In this document: positions 54,617 through 63,754 of the stretch, in pieces | Layout: each line of letters starts with the position of its first letter | How positions within the stretch are numbered: the first letter of the stretch is position 1 | Assembly: GCA_944472155.2 (NCBI GenBank) | Contig: OX235273.1 | Location: 103,314,582-103,378,581 of the forward strand | Reading direction: 5' to 3' | Length of the DNA: 64,000 bases | Source of the DNA: Trichobilharzia szidati | Lineage: Eukaryota; Platyhelminthes; Trematoda; Strigeidida; Schistosomatidae | Program-made: the position numbers and the translations under genes | Notes under the pieces: model-generated | The model's input: the letters and a program-made list of their open reading frames with translations, nothing else | Databases searched by the model: none | Told to the model about the DNA's origin: nothing

Positions 54617-55116
54617 NNNNNNNNNNNNNNNNNNNNNNNNNNNNNNNNNNNNNNNNNNNNNNNNNNNNNNNNNNNNNNNNNNNNNNNNNNNNNNNNNNNN
54701 NNNNNNNNNNNNNNNNNNNNNNNNNNNNNNNNNNNNNNNNNNNNNNNNNNNNNNNNNNNNNNNNNNNNNNNNNNNNNNNNNNNNNNNNNNNNNNNNNNNN
54801 NNNNNNNNNNNNNNNNNNNNNNNNNNNNNNNNNNNNNNNNNNNNNNNNNNNNNNNNNNNNNNNNNNNNNNNNNNNNNNNNNNNNNNNNNNNNNNNNNNNN
54901 NNNNNNNNNNNNNNNNNNNNNNNNNNNNNNNNNNNNNNNNNNNNNNNNNNNNNNNNNNNNNNNNNNNNNNNNNNNNNNNNNNNNNNNNNNNNNNNNNNNN
55001 NNNNNNNNNNNNNNNNNNNNNNNNNNNNNNNNNNNNNNNNNNNNNNNNNNNNNNNNNNNNNNNNNNNNNNNNNNNNNNNNNNNNNNNNNNNNNNNNNNNN
55101 NNNNNNNNNNNNNNNN
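54617..55116. other. Assembly gap, 500 N
   Basis: Exactly 500 undetermined bases, probably a fixed-size placeholder. Open frames that run across it have no meaning. It sits at the left edge of copy 2 of the segmental duplication. Confidence 0.98.
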
Positions 55117-56560
55117 TGATGTTCAAGGCAACGTGTACAACTGCTCTAGGAAGCAGGAAGAGACAAGACAAGGAATGGCTGTCAACGGATACCTGGAAGC
55201 TAATCGAAGAGAGGAGAAGAGGATGGTGAAATAGAAGGTGACTCAATGCAATGATGGACAACAGAAGGAGAAGCTCAGTTCCATGTACACGTACTAAATA
55301 GAGAAGTGAAGAAGAGTCCTAGAAAAGATAAAAGACGATTCTATGACACACTGGCTGGCGAATGAAGTAGAACAGGCAGGGCGCAGGCAAAAAAGACATC
55401 AGGACACCATATCAAATAACCAGGTCAATCCGAATCCGGGAAAAGATCAACCCAGATGATGAAAACAATAAAATATGCTCAACGGAACCTGATCACCAAG
55501 GAGGAGAAACAAATAAAAACAATGGGCTGATCACTTTAAAGGACTCTTGAATTGACCACAGCCTGAAACTCGCCCACAAATGCCACCACTGACAGCACAC
55601 ACGGAAATGCCAGTGGACACCAATCCTCGAACGAAAGCAGAAATCCTAAATGCGATCAAGCCACTTAAGGCCGGAAAAGAAGGCAGCAGGATCAGATGGC
55701 ATTCATCCCGAGGCACCGAAAATGGACCCAGAGACTGTGACAGATGTGCTCGCTCCATTATTACAAAAGTTTTGGAGGGAAAGAAAAGTGCGCACTAATT
55801 GAAAGAAAGGCTACCTCGTCAAGCTGCCAAAGAAGGGCAACTTAGGCCTGTGCAAGAAATGACTGCCTTGGAATAATGCTTGTGTCCACCCACAACAAGT
55901 TAAATACTAAGTTGCATCATTTTGGAGAGAATAAAAGATGCACTGGATACAGAACTCCGCCTCGCCAACCAGAACAAGATGACTGGATTCAGGAAAGGCC
56001 AATCATGTGCTAATCAAATTGAAATTCTACCCATCATTATCAAAGAACAGAGCACAGAATGGCAGTCAAATCTCTACCTCAACTTCATCGACTTCGAAGA
56101 GATCTTCACCAGACAGAGTTGACCTAGAAATAATTTGTAAACTACTTCAATACTATGGTGTACCTCAAGCCTTTATCAACCTCATTCAACAGCTGGCTAT
56201 ATGGCAATGCCATATGTCAGGTTATCCACAAGGAAAACTCAGAGATTAGCAGGACAAGATTTCCTATTATCACTGATGATATTCTTAATTTTAGTTGACT
56301 GAATTATGCGGAAGACTGTGCGTTGAAAGTTAGAGGCCAGGAATAAGTTGGACCCACAAGAAGATCCTAGAAGATCTGGATTGCGCAGATGGTATATTTT
56401 TAATGTCAAACACACACAAGAAATGCAGGCGAAAACCAACAAAGTGTCGGGAGAGACAGACAGCGAAAACAGGACTCCAGGTGAACACAGAAAAGACAGA
56501 AGTGGTGAAGATAACCAACCAACAGCAACGGTAGTCCAGGGTCAATATCAATTAGTGAGA
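55117..56560 (+). mobile_element. RTE RT fragment, sense (duplicate of 37308-38610)
   Basis: RT segments TKAEILNAIKPLKAGKEGS, a GFRKGQSCANQIEIL equivalent and YLNFIDFEEIFTRQS, followed by the C-terminal start. The internal breaks are the same as in copy 1, which shows it was duplicated rather than inserted independently. Broken frame. Confidence 0.8.
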
Positions 56561-56564
56561 GTCT

Positions 56565-56700
56565 ACATTATGATAACCAATAACCACACGATATTTTTAC
56601 TTAGTTGTGTTCTCTGTGCTGGTTGATTTAACTGCAAAACTTTCGTCGTCCTTCTAGACAACATCCTCAGTGCAGATTTTAGTATGAAATCTCCATTGTT
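56565..56700 (-). repeat. Repeat F, antisense (duplicate)
   Basis: Same hammerhead-like elements as 38615-38790, with CTGAGGA in place of CTGAAGA. Confidence 0.45.
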
Positions 56701-56739
56701 TCAACCACATGATAATCACAGCAGACAAGTGCAAGTCTT

Positions 56740-56930
56740 ATTGGTCGCTAGGCTACCATGCAGTCTATCTGTCCGTCTGTCTTTAGCGTTTAACACTCCC
56801 AACCTTCCCCGTTTGCTGGACTTACGGTCAGCTAAGCAAGGTATAGCACTGCGTCGGCCAGGGATCGAACCCTGGACCCCTTTCGTGGTTGGCCAGTGTT
56901 CTACCACTTAACCACTGACTCAGAGATCTA
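56740..56930 (-). repeat. SINE-D, antisense (duplicate)
   Basis: The minus strand has the tRNA-like head and B box 'ccagggttcgatccctggcc'. It pairs with 38800-38990. Confidence 0.65.
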
Positions 56931-56954
56931 CATTAGGTATTTGATATTATTTTT

Positions 56955-57490
56955 ATTATCATTGATTCCATGAGTCTCTCAAGGGACACAGGTATTCAAA
57001 ATCATATCTCCAATGTCCTCTGTTTCCTATCATCTTCTTTAGTTGCCTCCGCAAATGACCACAGTCTTTCATTTCTTATTCTCATGATCTTCTCTGTGTC
57101 ACTCACAGACGTCCAACCAGTAGCTTTCCATCTGGGTTCATCCGGGAGTCTGGTGTGTGATGTTGGTTGACGGTAATTCTAATTTCTTTTGAATCTTTCT
57201 TCAGCAACAGATTCCCCACTGACTCACTGCACTCTAAGTGTTTCTTGTTGCTGGCCTATCCTTCTTTGTGTTTAGTTATCTAATCTTCAATATCATACTA
57301 AGGCAAGTGTGTTGATAGCAGTCTGTAGTGGCCGGTTGAAAATACCTTTCGTGATGTGTGCACCAAGTCTCTGAGCCATACAAAAGCATTGACTGACTTT
57401 GATTTCAACAATGATTTAACACTAATGAACATCTGTTTCGCTTTTCCGTTCCACTCCTAGCTGGCTTTGACATTCTCACCAGTTCTAAAT
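56955..57490 (-). mobile_element. RTE fragment, antisense (duplicate of 39025-39545)
   Basis: Same fragment with small differences. No coding potential. Confidence 0.65.
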
Positions 57491-57550
57491 CATACGATCA
57501 CCAAGAAATGCTCAAGAGGTAAACAATAATAAGCAATCGAATATTATTTA

Positions 57551-58145
57551 AATATTGCAAAAAATTTTCATTCAGACATCTATAAAAAAGAAATAATCGA
57601 GCAAAGAATATTCTTTTCGATAAATTCCTCTTCCAGGCTCTACAATTATATATATATATATGTTTTATACACAGAATATTTTAAATTAGTAGTTAATAAC
57701 AATATTAGCGTTTTTTTAAATAATATCGATTTGTAAAGTATGATCAATGGAATTACAGTTCATTAAAGATGCTTAAATTATAATAATAATAAAGATATAA
57801 AAGCGAATAGAATATCAACTAAAATTAGGGAAATTTCACAAAAATTCTGGATTATTCAAACCTGGATGGCCACGGTAATGATAATGACTGGACTAACTTC
57901 TTTTGGGTGCATAAATTAGGCTTATTAATATGAATCCCCACAGCCTCAGCAATATTTAGAAGTCGAACTCTTAAAGCGAAATTGAGATCCGTAGGTATGC
58001 GGTAAATGACCCTGAAAGCATGATTAACGTCAATCTTGTGTTCTGTCTCCACAAGATGCGCCAGAATAGCACTGCGAATAGATTTTGTTTGACCTTTGCT
58101 TAACCAGGCAGGGTGATGTTCGGAAATTCGACGAGAAACACGCCT
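57551..58145 (-). mobile_element. Penelope-like insertion, 5'-truncated, with 11-bp target-site duplication
   Basis: It is flanked by AATATTATTTA at 57540-57550 and 58146-58156. The homologous place in copy 1 (near 39605) has a single AAATTATTTA, so the insertion followed the duplication. On the minus strand, an open frame from the truncation point reads RRVSRRISEHHPAWLSKGQT, then HLVETEHKIDVNHAFRVIYRI, and ends LSLPWPSRFE plus a stop: the C-terminal half of the GIY-YIG domain and tail without a stop. The 3' region contains a hammerhead-like unit (57599-57640). It is the youngest PLE in the window. Confidence 0.9.
57599..57640 (-). ncRNA. Hammerhead-like unit in the young PLE insertion
   Basis: Minus strand: stem I GAGC/GCTC perfect, core CTGGAAGA (one base too many), TTATC-GAAA, and stem III as the palindrome AAGAATATTCTT. 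Hammerheads in PLEs are established; this copy needs testing. Confidence 0.5.
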
Positions 58146-58258
58146 AATATTATTTACTGATTCAAAAGACACTCAAATAGTTGAAAACTTACACACTCTA
58201 TTTCTGTTTTGTTATCTTCTATTTTTTTCTTGACCTTTCATATCCTCCCTTTTGTAAG

Positions 58259-58364
58259 TCATCATCTCCGCCAGTATCATCGAACAAGGAGAATCGTGAT
58301 AATACGTCACCAAGATTAGACGCAAATGTTGCCATATTTACCAATCCCAATGACACACATAAAG
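58259..58364 (+). CDS. Protocadherin, cytoplasmic exon E, copy 2 (106 bp)
   Basis: It translates as SSSPPVSSNKENRDNTSPRL followed by DANVAIFTNPNDTHK plus one base. Length, acceptor (TTTTGTAAG) and donor (AAAG/GTCAGT) are the same as in copy 1. It can splice from the donor at 33409 or follow copy 1 only with a phase problem: exon E ends in phase 1 and begins in phase 0. The two copies are therefore alternatives, not consecutive exons. Confidence 0.82.
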
Positions 58365-58429
58365 GTCAGTATTGAATTTTGTCCCATTAATTTTGTTTTT
58401 CCATCCTTTCATTCAGCTAGGATTCTATC

Positions 58430-58690
58430 ACGAATTGAACATTAGTGAGAGAGTTACTGAAAACTAGAAAGTACCACATAGCTGTTTCGTCTTAGTTTAG
58501 GACTCTTCATAGTATGCACATGTGATGTGACTGGAGGTTGGGCTGAGACCCTGCAGATTAAGAGAAGAGCAACTTTTTACACAGCCAGTGGATATACGCT
58601 TAAAGGTGCATGACTCTTAACTTCTGAGATTTGTATCTCCAATGCACCGGCCAATGTTATTGGCTAATATATGTCCTAACACCTGACTTA
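58430..58690 (-). repeat. SINE-B, antisense (duplicate of 39885-40140)
   Basis: Same boundaries and words. The ribozyme-like module at 58466-58520 keeps GAAA. Confidence 0.6.
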
Positions 58691-58769
58691 GTGAACCGCA
58701 GGAACTCGCTGACTGATGTATCTGTCTATAATAAAATGGCGAATAATTTAATTGGCCTAAATCAACTAA

Positions 58770-59005
58770 GTTACACATGTCAGGCTCTCAAGTGGAATCC
58801 ACACCAATGGGAACAGACGAGCTGGAGGTGTGTTCAAAGGTCACACGGAGAAGATAATGTTAGATTATGTTAGCATGAAATGAAAGCTTGTAAGATGCAG
58901 TAAAGCCAGTTTAAACTGATCACGGAGGACTTAACAGGATGAGGATATGACCCGCTGGAGGTCTTTGTTCCACTCAGAATGCATGGGACAGATAATAACA
59001 ATAAC
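58770..59005 (+). mobile_element. RTE-like 3' end, sense (duplicate)
   Basis: The frame piece CQALKWNPHQWEQTSWRC resembles the RTE ALEWNP segment. The end 'ttccactcagaat' plus ATAACAATAAC fits the RTE terminus. Confidence 0.5.
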
Positions 59006-59289
59006 AAGGGTTCATCAAACTACTTTATAAAGACTTTTTCAAAAGTGATATGTCACTTAATGAAAGCTGAAATGATTGTTTCATTATTCTCCATAGCATT
59101 ACTTACTACTGATTCACCAAGTGTACAGAAATGGAGACTGTTAATAATGCAATTTCAGTGACCCTTCATGTAATTAAGAACACATGAGCCACGCCTTCTG
59201 ATCAAAAGTAGATATCTAACCCCCTTTCGTCAACAAGCAGCTAAAAGTAAGGACCAATACTCCATGAATTCTGAGGGTCCTAATTATAC

Positions 59290-59710
59290 AGCTAATTGCA
59301 AATCTGAATTTCAAGGGAGGTTGTTTATTTTAAGCCAATTGTTGTGAGTAATTTGAAGAACGTTCTTCATTGCATCTCTGCGTCTCACCTTCACACATGC
59401 TCTTTTTCATCAAAAAATCAAACACAGAATCCTGCTGTCGGTAACTTCAGTGTGCTTTTATCAATTCACTTATTGTCTAGACTCACCCAGCTTGATTTCT
59501 CGAAGGAGAACGTATGATAGTGAACAGTTCAATTCTATGGCAAATTATTACTTCCTGTCACTCAGTATTAGCAGAGACTCCTGTCAGTGCCGTTTGAAAA
59601 GATTCTGACTGCATCGTTTTCATACAGTTGAAGCCTTAGCAATCCATGTTGAGAAACTACAACTTTGTGTTCAGAAAGGTTTTATTCATCCTTAGAGATA
59701 TATGTAACTG
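59290..59710 (+). mobile_element. Penelope-like relic, sense (duplicate of 40740-41225)
   Basis: Same words, with a further small deletion around 59468 that removes the YIG region. Confidence 0.6.
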
Positions 59711-59714
59711 AATT

Positions 59715-60125
59715 TTAGATTTTCCCGTCGATTGACTAGACCGAAGTGCTCGGTCTCAGGTGGACATGTTGACTTCTTGTCCAGATGCTTCGACGATATC
59801 TGGGCATGTAATTAGAATTTAATTGGTGGATGGTGACTAGCAGTGGAATCCAGGATGCCTATTTCGTCCTATTTGGGACTAATTAGTTGGATGTACTTGC
59901 ACTTCCCAGTAAGTGATGACGTTCCCACCGAGGCTCTGCGCAAGAAGCCGACATGTCAACCTGAGACCGAGCACTTTGGTCCAATCGATCGACAGAAAAT
60001 TGAAAAAATTAAATGAAATAATTAATATAACCTGTTGCACAAAAGGTGGCTCTCGTGGCCTAAGTGGTCTAGTGGATAACGCCTTGGCATTTGAAACTAT
60101 GGGCACTGGGTTCGAGTACTTTATT
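59715..60125. repeat. Sm-alpha insertion, antisense plus sense parts (only in copy 2)
   Basis: Antisense 59715-59945 with the complement of the ribozyme region (59845-59895; core destroyed to CTAATTAG). Then a sense tRNA-like part at 60045-60120: 'gtggcctaagtggtctagtg' and 'gggcactgggttcgag'. Copy 1 lacks it at the equivalent position near 41206. Confidence 0.65.
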
Positions 60126-60424
60126 TTTATTTTTCTGTCTTCTTGACTAGCTGTATAGTAAACTCTACGCCGTCCATCTTATTATTCTCTAGTGTTTTGC
60201 ATCTCATTTTCAATTCTTTATCCTCTCATTTCTTATCAGTCATTTTCAATCGATTATTCTTCCTTTTAACCAAGTAATTGTCAACATTCCCTTGATTAGG
60301 TAAAACTATCCACAATTTTTTCAAATATTACTCTTGCTCATAAACTCGGTCTTATTTTGTGACTAACTGACAGTAACCTCTCACCTCAGTTGACACTAGA
60401 TGTGTAGACTTCTAAGTAACTAAC

Positions 60425-61395
60425 TGTACCAATTTGAAGTTAAGCTACGGAAAATTCAGTGAAACCTTTCAGAGAAGACAGGGGGAAAGACAAGAATGAC
60501 TGCCTTCTACCACCAATGATATTCGTATTTGTGGTGGACTTGATTATGCAGAACGTTGCGTGTGGGGAGCTAGAAGACAGGAATACGTTGGATTCTAGAC
60601 TCCTGAAGATCTGGATTTCATGGAAAATTCATGCCTGACGCCACATAAATTGAAGTCCGTACAGGAGAAAACTGACAAATTGTCAGAGGAGACAGGCAGA
60701 GAAGAGAAGATTTCAAATAACAATGTAGGAGACAGAGGTGATGAAGATGACAAATGACTATCAATGGAATAAATTTGAAAGACAATACTTCCTATGGTTA
60801 CCTAAGAGGCACTTTTCAATTGCAGGCGAAGGTATAAATGATAGTGTCAAAACCAGAATCTGACAGGTAAGGCAGACCATTGGAAATCCTGTGAGGACAG
60901 CACACAGAAGAAAATTCGAAATTTTAACAATAGTGATAAGTCAATTCTTCTATATGGATAAGAAACTTGGTGCATAAGTCATGAAACCCATTTCAAACAG
61001 GTTACTGCAGAATTTCATCAACAGCTACCTTCACTCAACAGTCAGCACCAGATAGCCAGAAAGGGATTGCAGCAAAACAACTTTAGGAACATACTAAGAA
61101 CTGATTGCTCAAAAAATATGCCGTAAGAAATGGAGATGAACTGGACAAACTCTGAGGATACCGTCGGGTAATATCATGCGTCAGGACATCTGTCGAGTAG
61201 AACCCGAATGGGAAGCGATGAGTTGAGCGCTGATTCGAGTGTGACATGGAGGAGGTCATGTGAGGAGGAGATTAAAGACTATGCGCAATCATGAAACTAC
61301 CTGAATAGGACTGCAAAGAATGGGACAATGTGGAGACTCGCTGCAGAAGTCCTATGCTCCACTAGGAACCAAAAGGAATAATAATGACAATAATA
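60425..61395 (+). mobile_element. RTE 3' element, sense (duplicate of 41510-42640)
   Basis: Same element without the 149-bp insert. It ends 'ctatgctccactaggaac' and a TAATAATGAC tail. Confidence 0.75.
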
Positions 61396-61739
61396 ATGAT
61401 AGGAAACAGATCTCTTTTCTGACTATTTGGTATTTTCCATTACCCTAAAGTAAAACGCATGATTTCCAAAGGACGTTGAAGTCTACAAACAAAATTACAA
61501 ACGCCCTAACTGTTGATATTGATTAAGGATGGACTGTTCGTTATAGATTTTCCCGCTAATTTGTTTAAGTCAATGATGAAACCTAAAACAGCCTAAGACA
61601 CTGTGAGCACTACGAAGATAACGCACATTTAATTTTAGTTTAGAAATGCCGGTTGGTAGGGATATGCTTGATTTCAAGATTGATCACGAAGTGAGTTTAC
61701 TTAATAAACCTCTTAAAAGTAAGGCGTCTTCAACAGTTG

Positions 61740-61965
61740 TTTCAGCTTCGTCTGCAACTCATCAGCAATATTCACCCTCCAGGTAACAAGGCAAGCTTGT
61801 CAACTTTTGAACCACTGGCATGGAATCCAGTGACTGGTATATCAATTCTAACTTCGTCTGGTGTTTGGATCATCTCGTTCTGGTTGGCTAGCAAGCACTA
61901 CTGGCTGACATAAGTGGCATGCAGCTACTCACCTTAGTCAATCAGTAGTATATAGTTTTACGCAA
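61740..61965. repeat. SINE-B remnant fused to Repeat E 3' part
   Basis: 'acaaggcaagcttgtcaact' and 'caattctaacttcgtc' (SINE-B, antisense) run directly into 'ggtgtttggatcatctcg' (Repeat E, sense). Copy 1 has about 0.6 kb between these two words, so this is a deletion scar. Confidence 0.6.
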
Positions 61966-62094
61966 ATTTCAGGATTTTCTCATCATCTGATTTTATAAAC
62001 TTATCTCTGTAGGCATTTTGATAACCTGTTAGAACTAACTCACTAACTTACCTTGAACTAACTAACAAATCAACTAACTCTGAACTAATTTGGT

Positions 62095-62560
62095 GGATAG
62101 TGTGTAGCAGTGGAATCCAGGATGCGCATTTCGTCCTATCCGGGACTCGTCATCTAGATGTACCTGGATTATGCAGTGAGTGATGATGTCCCCACCGACG
62201 CTCGAACCCAGTGCCAATAGTTTCAAACGCCAAAGCGTTACCCACTAGACCATTTGGGCCACGAGAGCCACCTCTTGTGCAACGGTTCATATTAATTATT
62301 GAATTGAATTTTAGATTTTATGGGCACTGGGTTCGAGCCTCAGTGAGAACATCATCACTCACTGAGGAATGCAGGTACATCTAGCTGACGAGTCCAAAAT
62401 GGGACGAAATGCACATCCTGGATTCCACTGCTAGTCACCATCCACAAATTAAATTCTAATTACATGCCCAGACATCTTCGAAGCATCTGAACAAGATGTC
62501 GACATGTCAACCTGAGACCGAGCACTTCGATCCAATCAATCGACGGGAAAATCTAAAATT
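62095..62560. repeat. Two Sm-alpha SINEs, head to head (antisense, then sense; duplicate of 43955-44455)
   Basis: Antisense 62095-62285 and sense 62310-62560. The antisense ribozyme region has a single core fault (A for the first C). The sense one appears intact and is listed separately. The arms are complementary and may fold together. Confidence 0.8.
62374..62431 (+). ncRNA. Sm-alpha hammerhead ribozyme, apparently intact
   Basis: All core bases are present: CTGACGA, GAAA and the cleavage triplet ATC. Stem I: ATCTAG pairs with CTGGAT (six pairs, one wobble). Stem II: GTCC/GGAC with loop AAAATG. Stem III: ATG/CAT with loop CA. Cleavage is expected after the C of ATC (about 62418). Sm-alpha hammerheads are experimentally established in schistosomes; activity of this copy is inferred. 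Confidence 0.75.
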
Positions 62561-62718
62561 CAATTAAATAATCCTGGACTAACTAAATAGCTATCCAGAT
62601 TTGAGGAGGGAAGACACGAAAAGAATGGATTTTGCCTGATACCTATATCCTTTAATTTTGTTATTTCACTCAGGTATTCTTTTCTCAAAATATGAAATTT
62701 ATTTTTATGTTCTGTTAG

Positions 62719-63377
62719 ATCCCTGGAATTCTCTTCTTCAAACAAACAAAGCGACCAGATCCCTATTCGACTCGCCGACCACATCAACTGTGACAACATC
62801 TCAACAAACTGCTCAAATGCTAAATTCAAACAATACACCAACTACATCAAAACCTTCAGATTACTATACAAAACTTCAACAGATCAGTAATAATAATAAT
62901 ACTAGTAATTTACAAGAAAAAATTAAAAGTAATGCTAAACATTTAAATTCATCTATGATTTATTTTAATAATTCAAAAAATACTGAAGATTGCTATTCTC
63001 ATTATCAGGCGCCACCACCTGTATCCTCTTGTATTCAATCAACTGAAGAAGGAAAGAATCAATCGAATCAATCAATAACACCTATTAATCTTATTGATTT
63101 AATGAATGATAAATGTGGTGTTAATTATACAACAACAGTGTGTAAATGTGGTGGTACAATCAAAGATAAGACCCCCAATACATCTAATAATAATAACAGT
63201 AATGATAGCAATACAACTGATAATATTACTAATAATAGTAATCATGATAATAATGGTTCAGTGATACATATGATCAGTAATCACCGTCATCATCACCTCC
63301 ATCATAATCCTCATCAGCGTAATGCTCAACATCAACATCAATATGATAATTCAACGATTCCAACTGATTTTGTTTGA
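62719..63377 (+). CDS. Protocadherin, terminal coding exon F, copy 2
   Basis: Open from the acceptor TTCTGTTAG to the TGA at 63375, 9 bases longer than copy 1. It reads DPWNSLLQTNKATRSLFDSP. Compared with copy 1 it has changes such as N to D, RFSYY to CYSHY and NP to TP, and an extra NQS. The Cys block KCGVNYTTTVCKCGGT and the His-rich end with STIPTDFV are kept. Length differences are multiples of three and lie mostly in Asn runs. No stop or frameshift has accumulated, although the introns have gained and lost hundreds of bases, which suggests constraint or a young duplication. Joined to exon E copy 2, the visible protein has 954 codons plus stop. Confidence 0.85.
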
Positions 63378-63720
63378 ATTAACTAATTTAACTGAAGGAA
63401 TGACCTTGGTGCTATTTAAAAACTGACAAATATATATGTATGTAAACATATTTATACACTTTGTAAATTATGAGAAATAGATACTAGAAGATTTTTAAAA
63501 CAGTTAACATAACAGTTGTACACACATGTGCACATACACACTCACAAGAAAACACACGCACACTCAAACACAAATGCATTCACTAACACACAGAAATAAA
63601 AAAAGATATGAAACTTATGTAACTTGTATAATTTACATAACTCAAAGAAAATATATGAAAGATTTTAAATTTCTTCTAAATAATGTCCATTGCTTCTTTA
63701 TTCAGCATTCTTGTAGGTTC
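63378..63720 (+). other. Probable 3' untranslated region after exon F copy 2
   Basis: Similar to 45242-45560, with a shorter TA run, the same CA-rich segment and an AATAAA near 63594-63600. Confidence 0.45.
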
Positions 63721-63754
63721 TTGTCAGTAGTGAACACCACACTGCTCCTACCTG

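Noticed and set aside
54548..55261. Long open frames across 54.5-55.3 kb on both strands
   Set aside because: They consist almost entirely of undetermined residues from the 500-N gap and carry no information.
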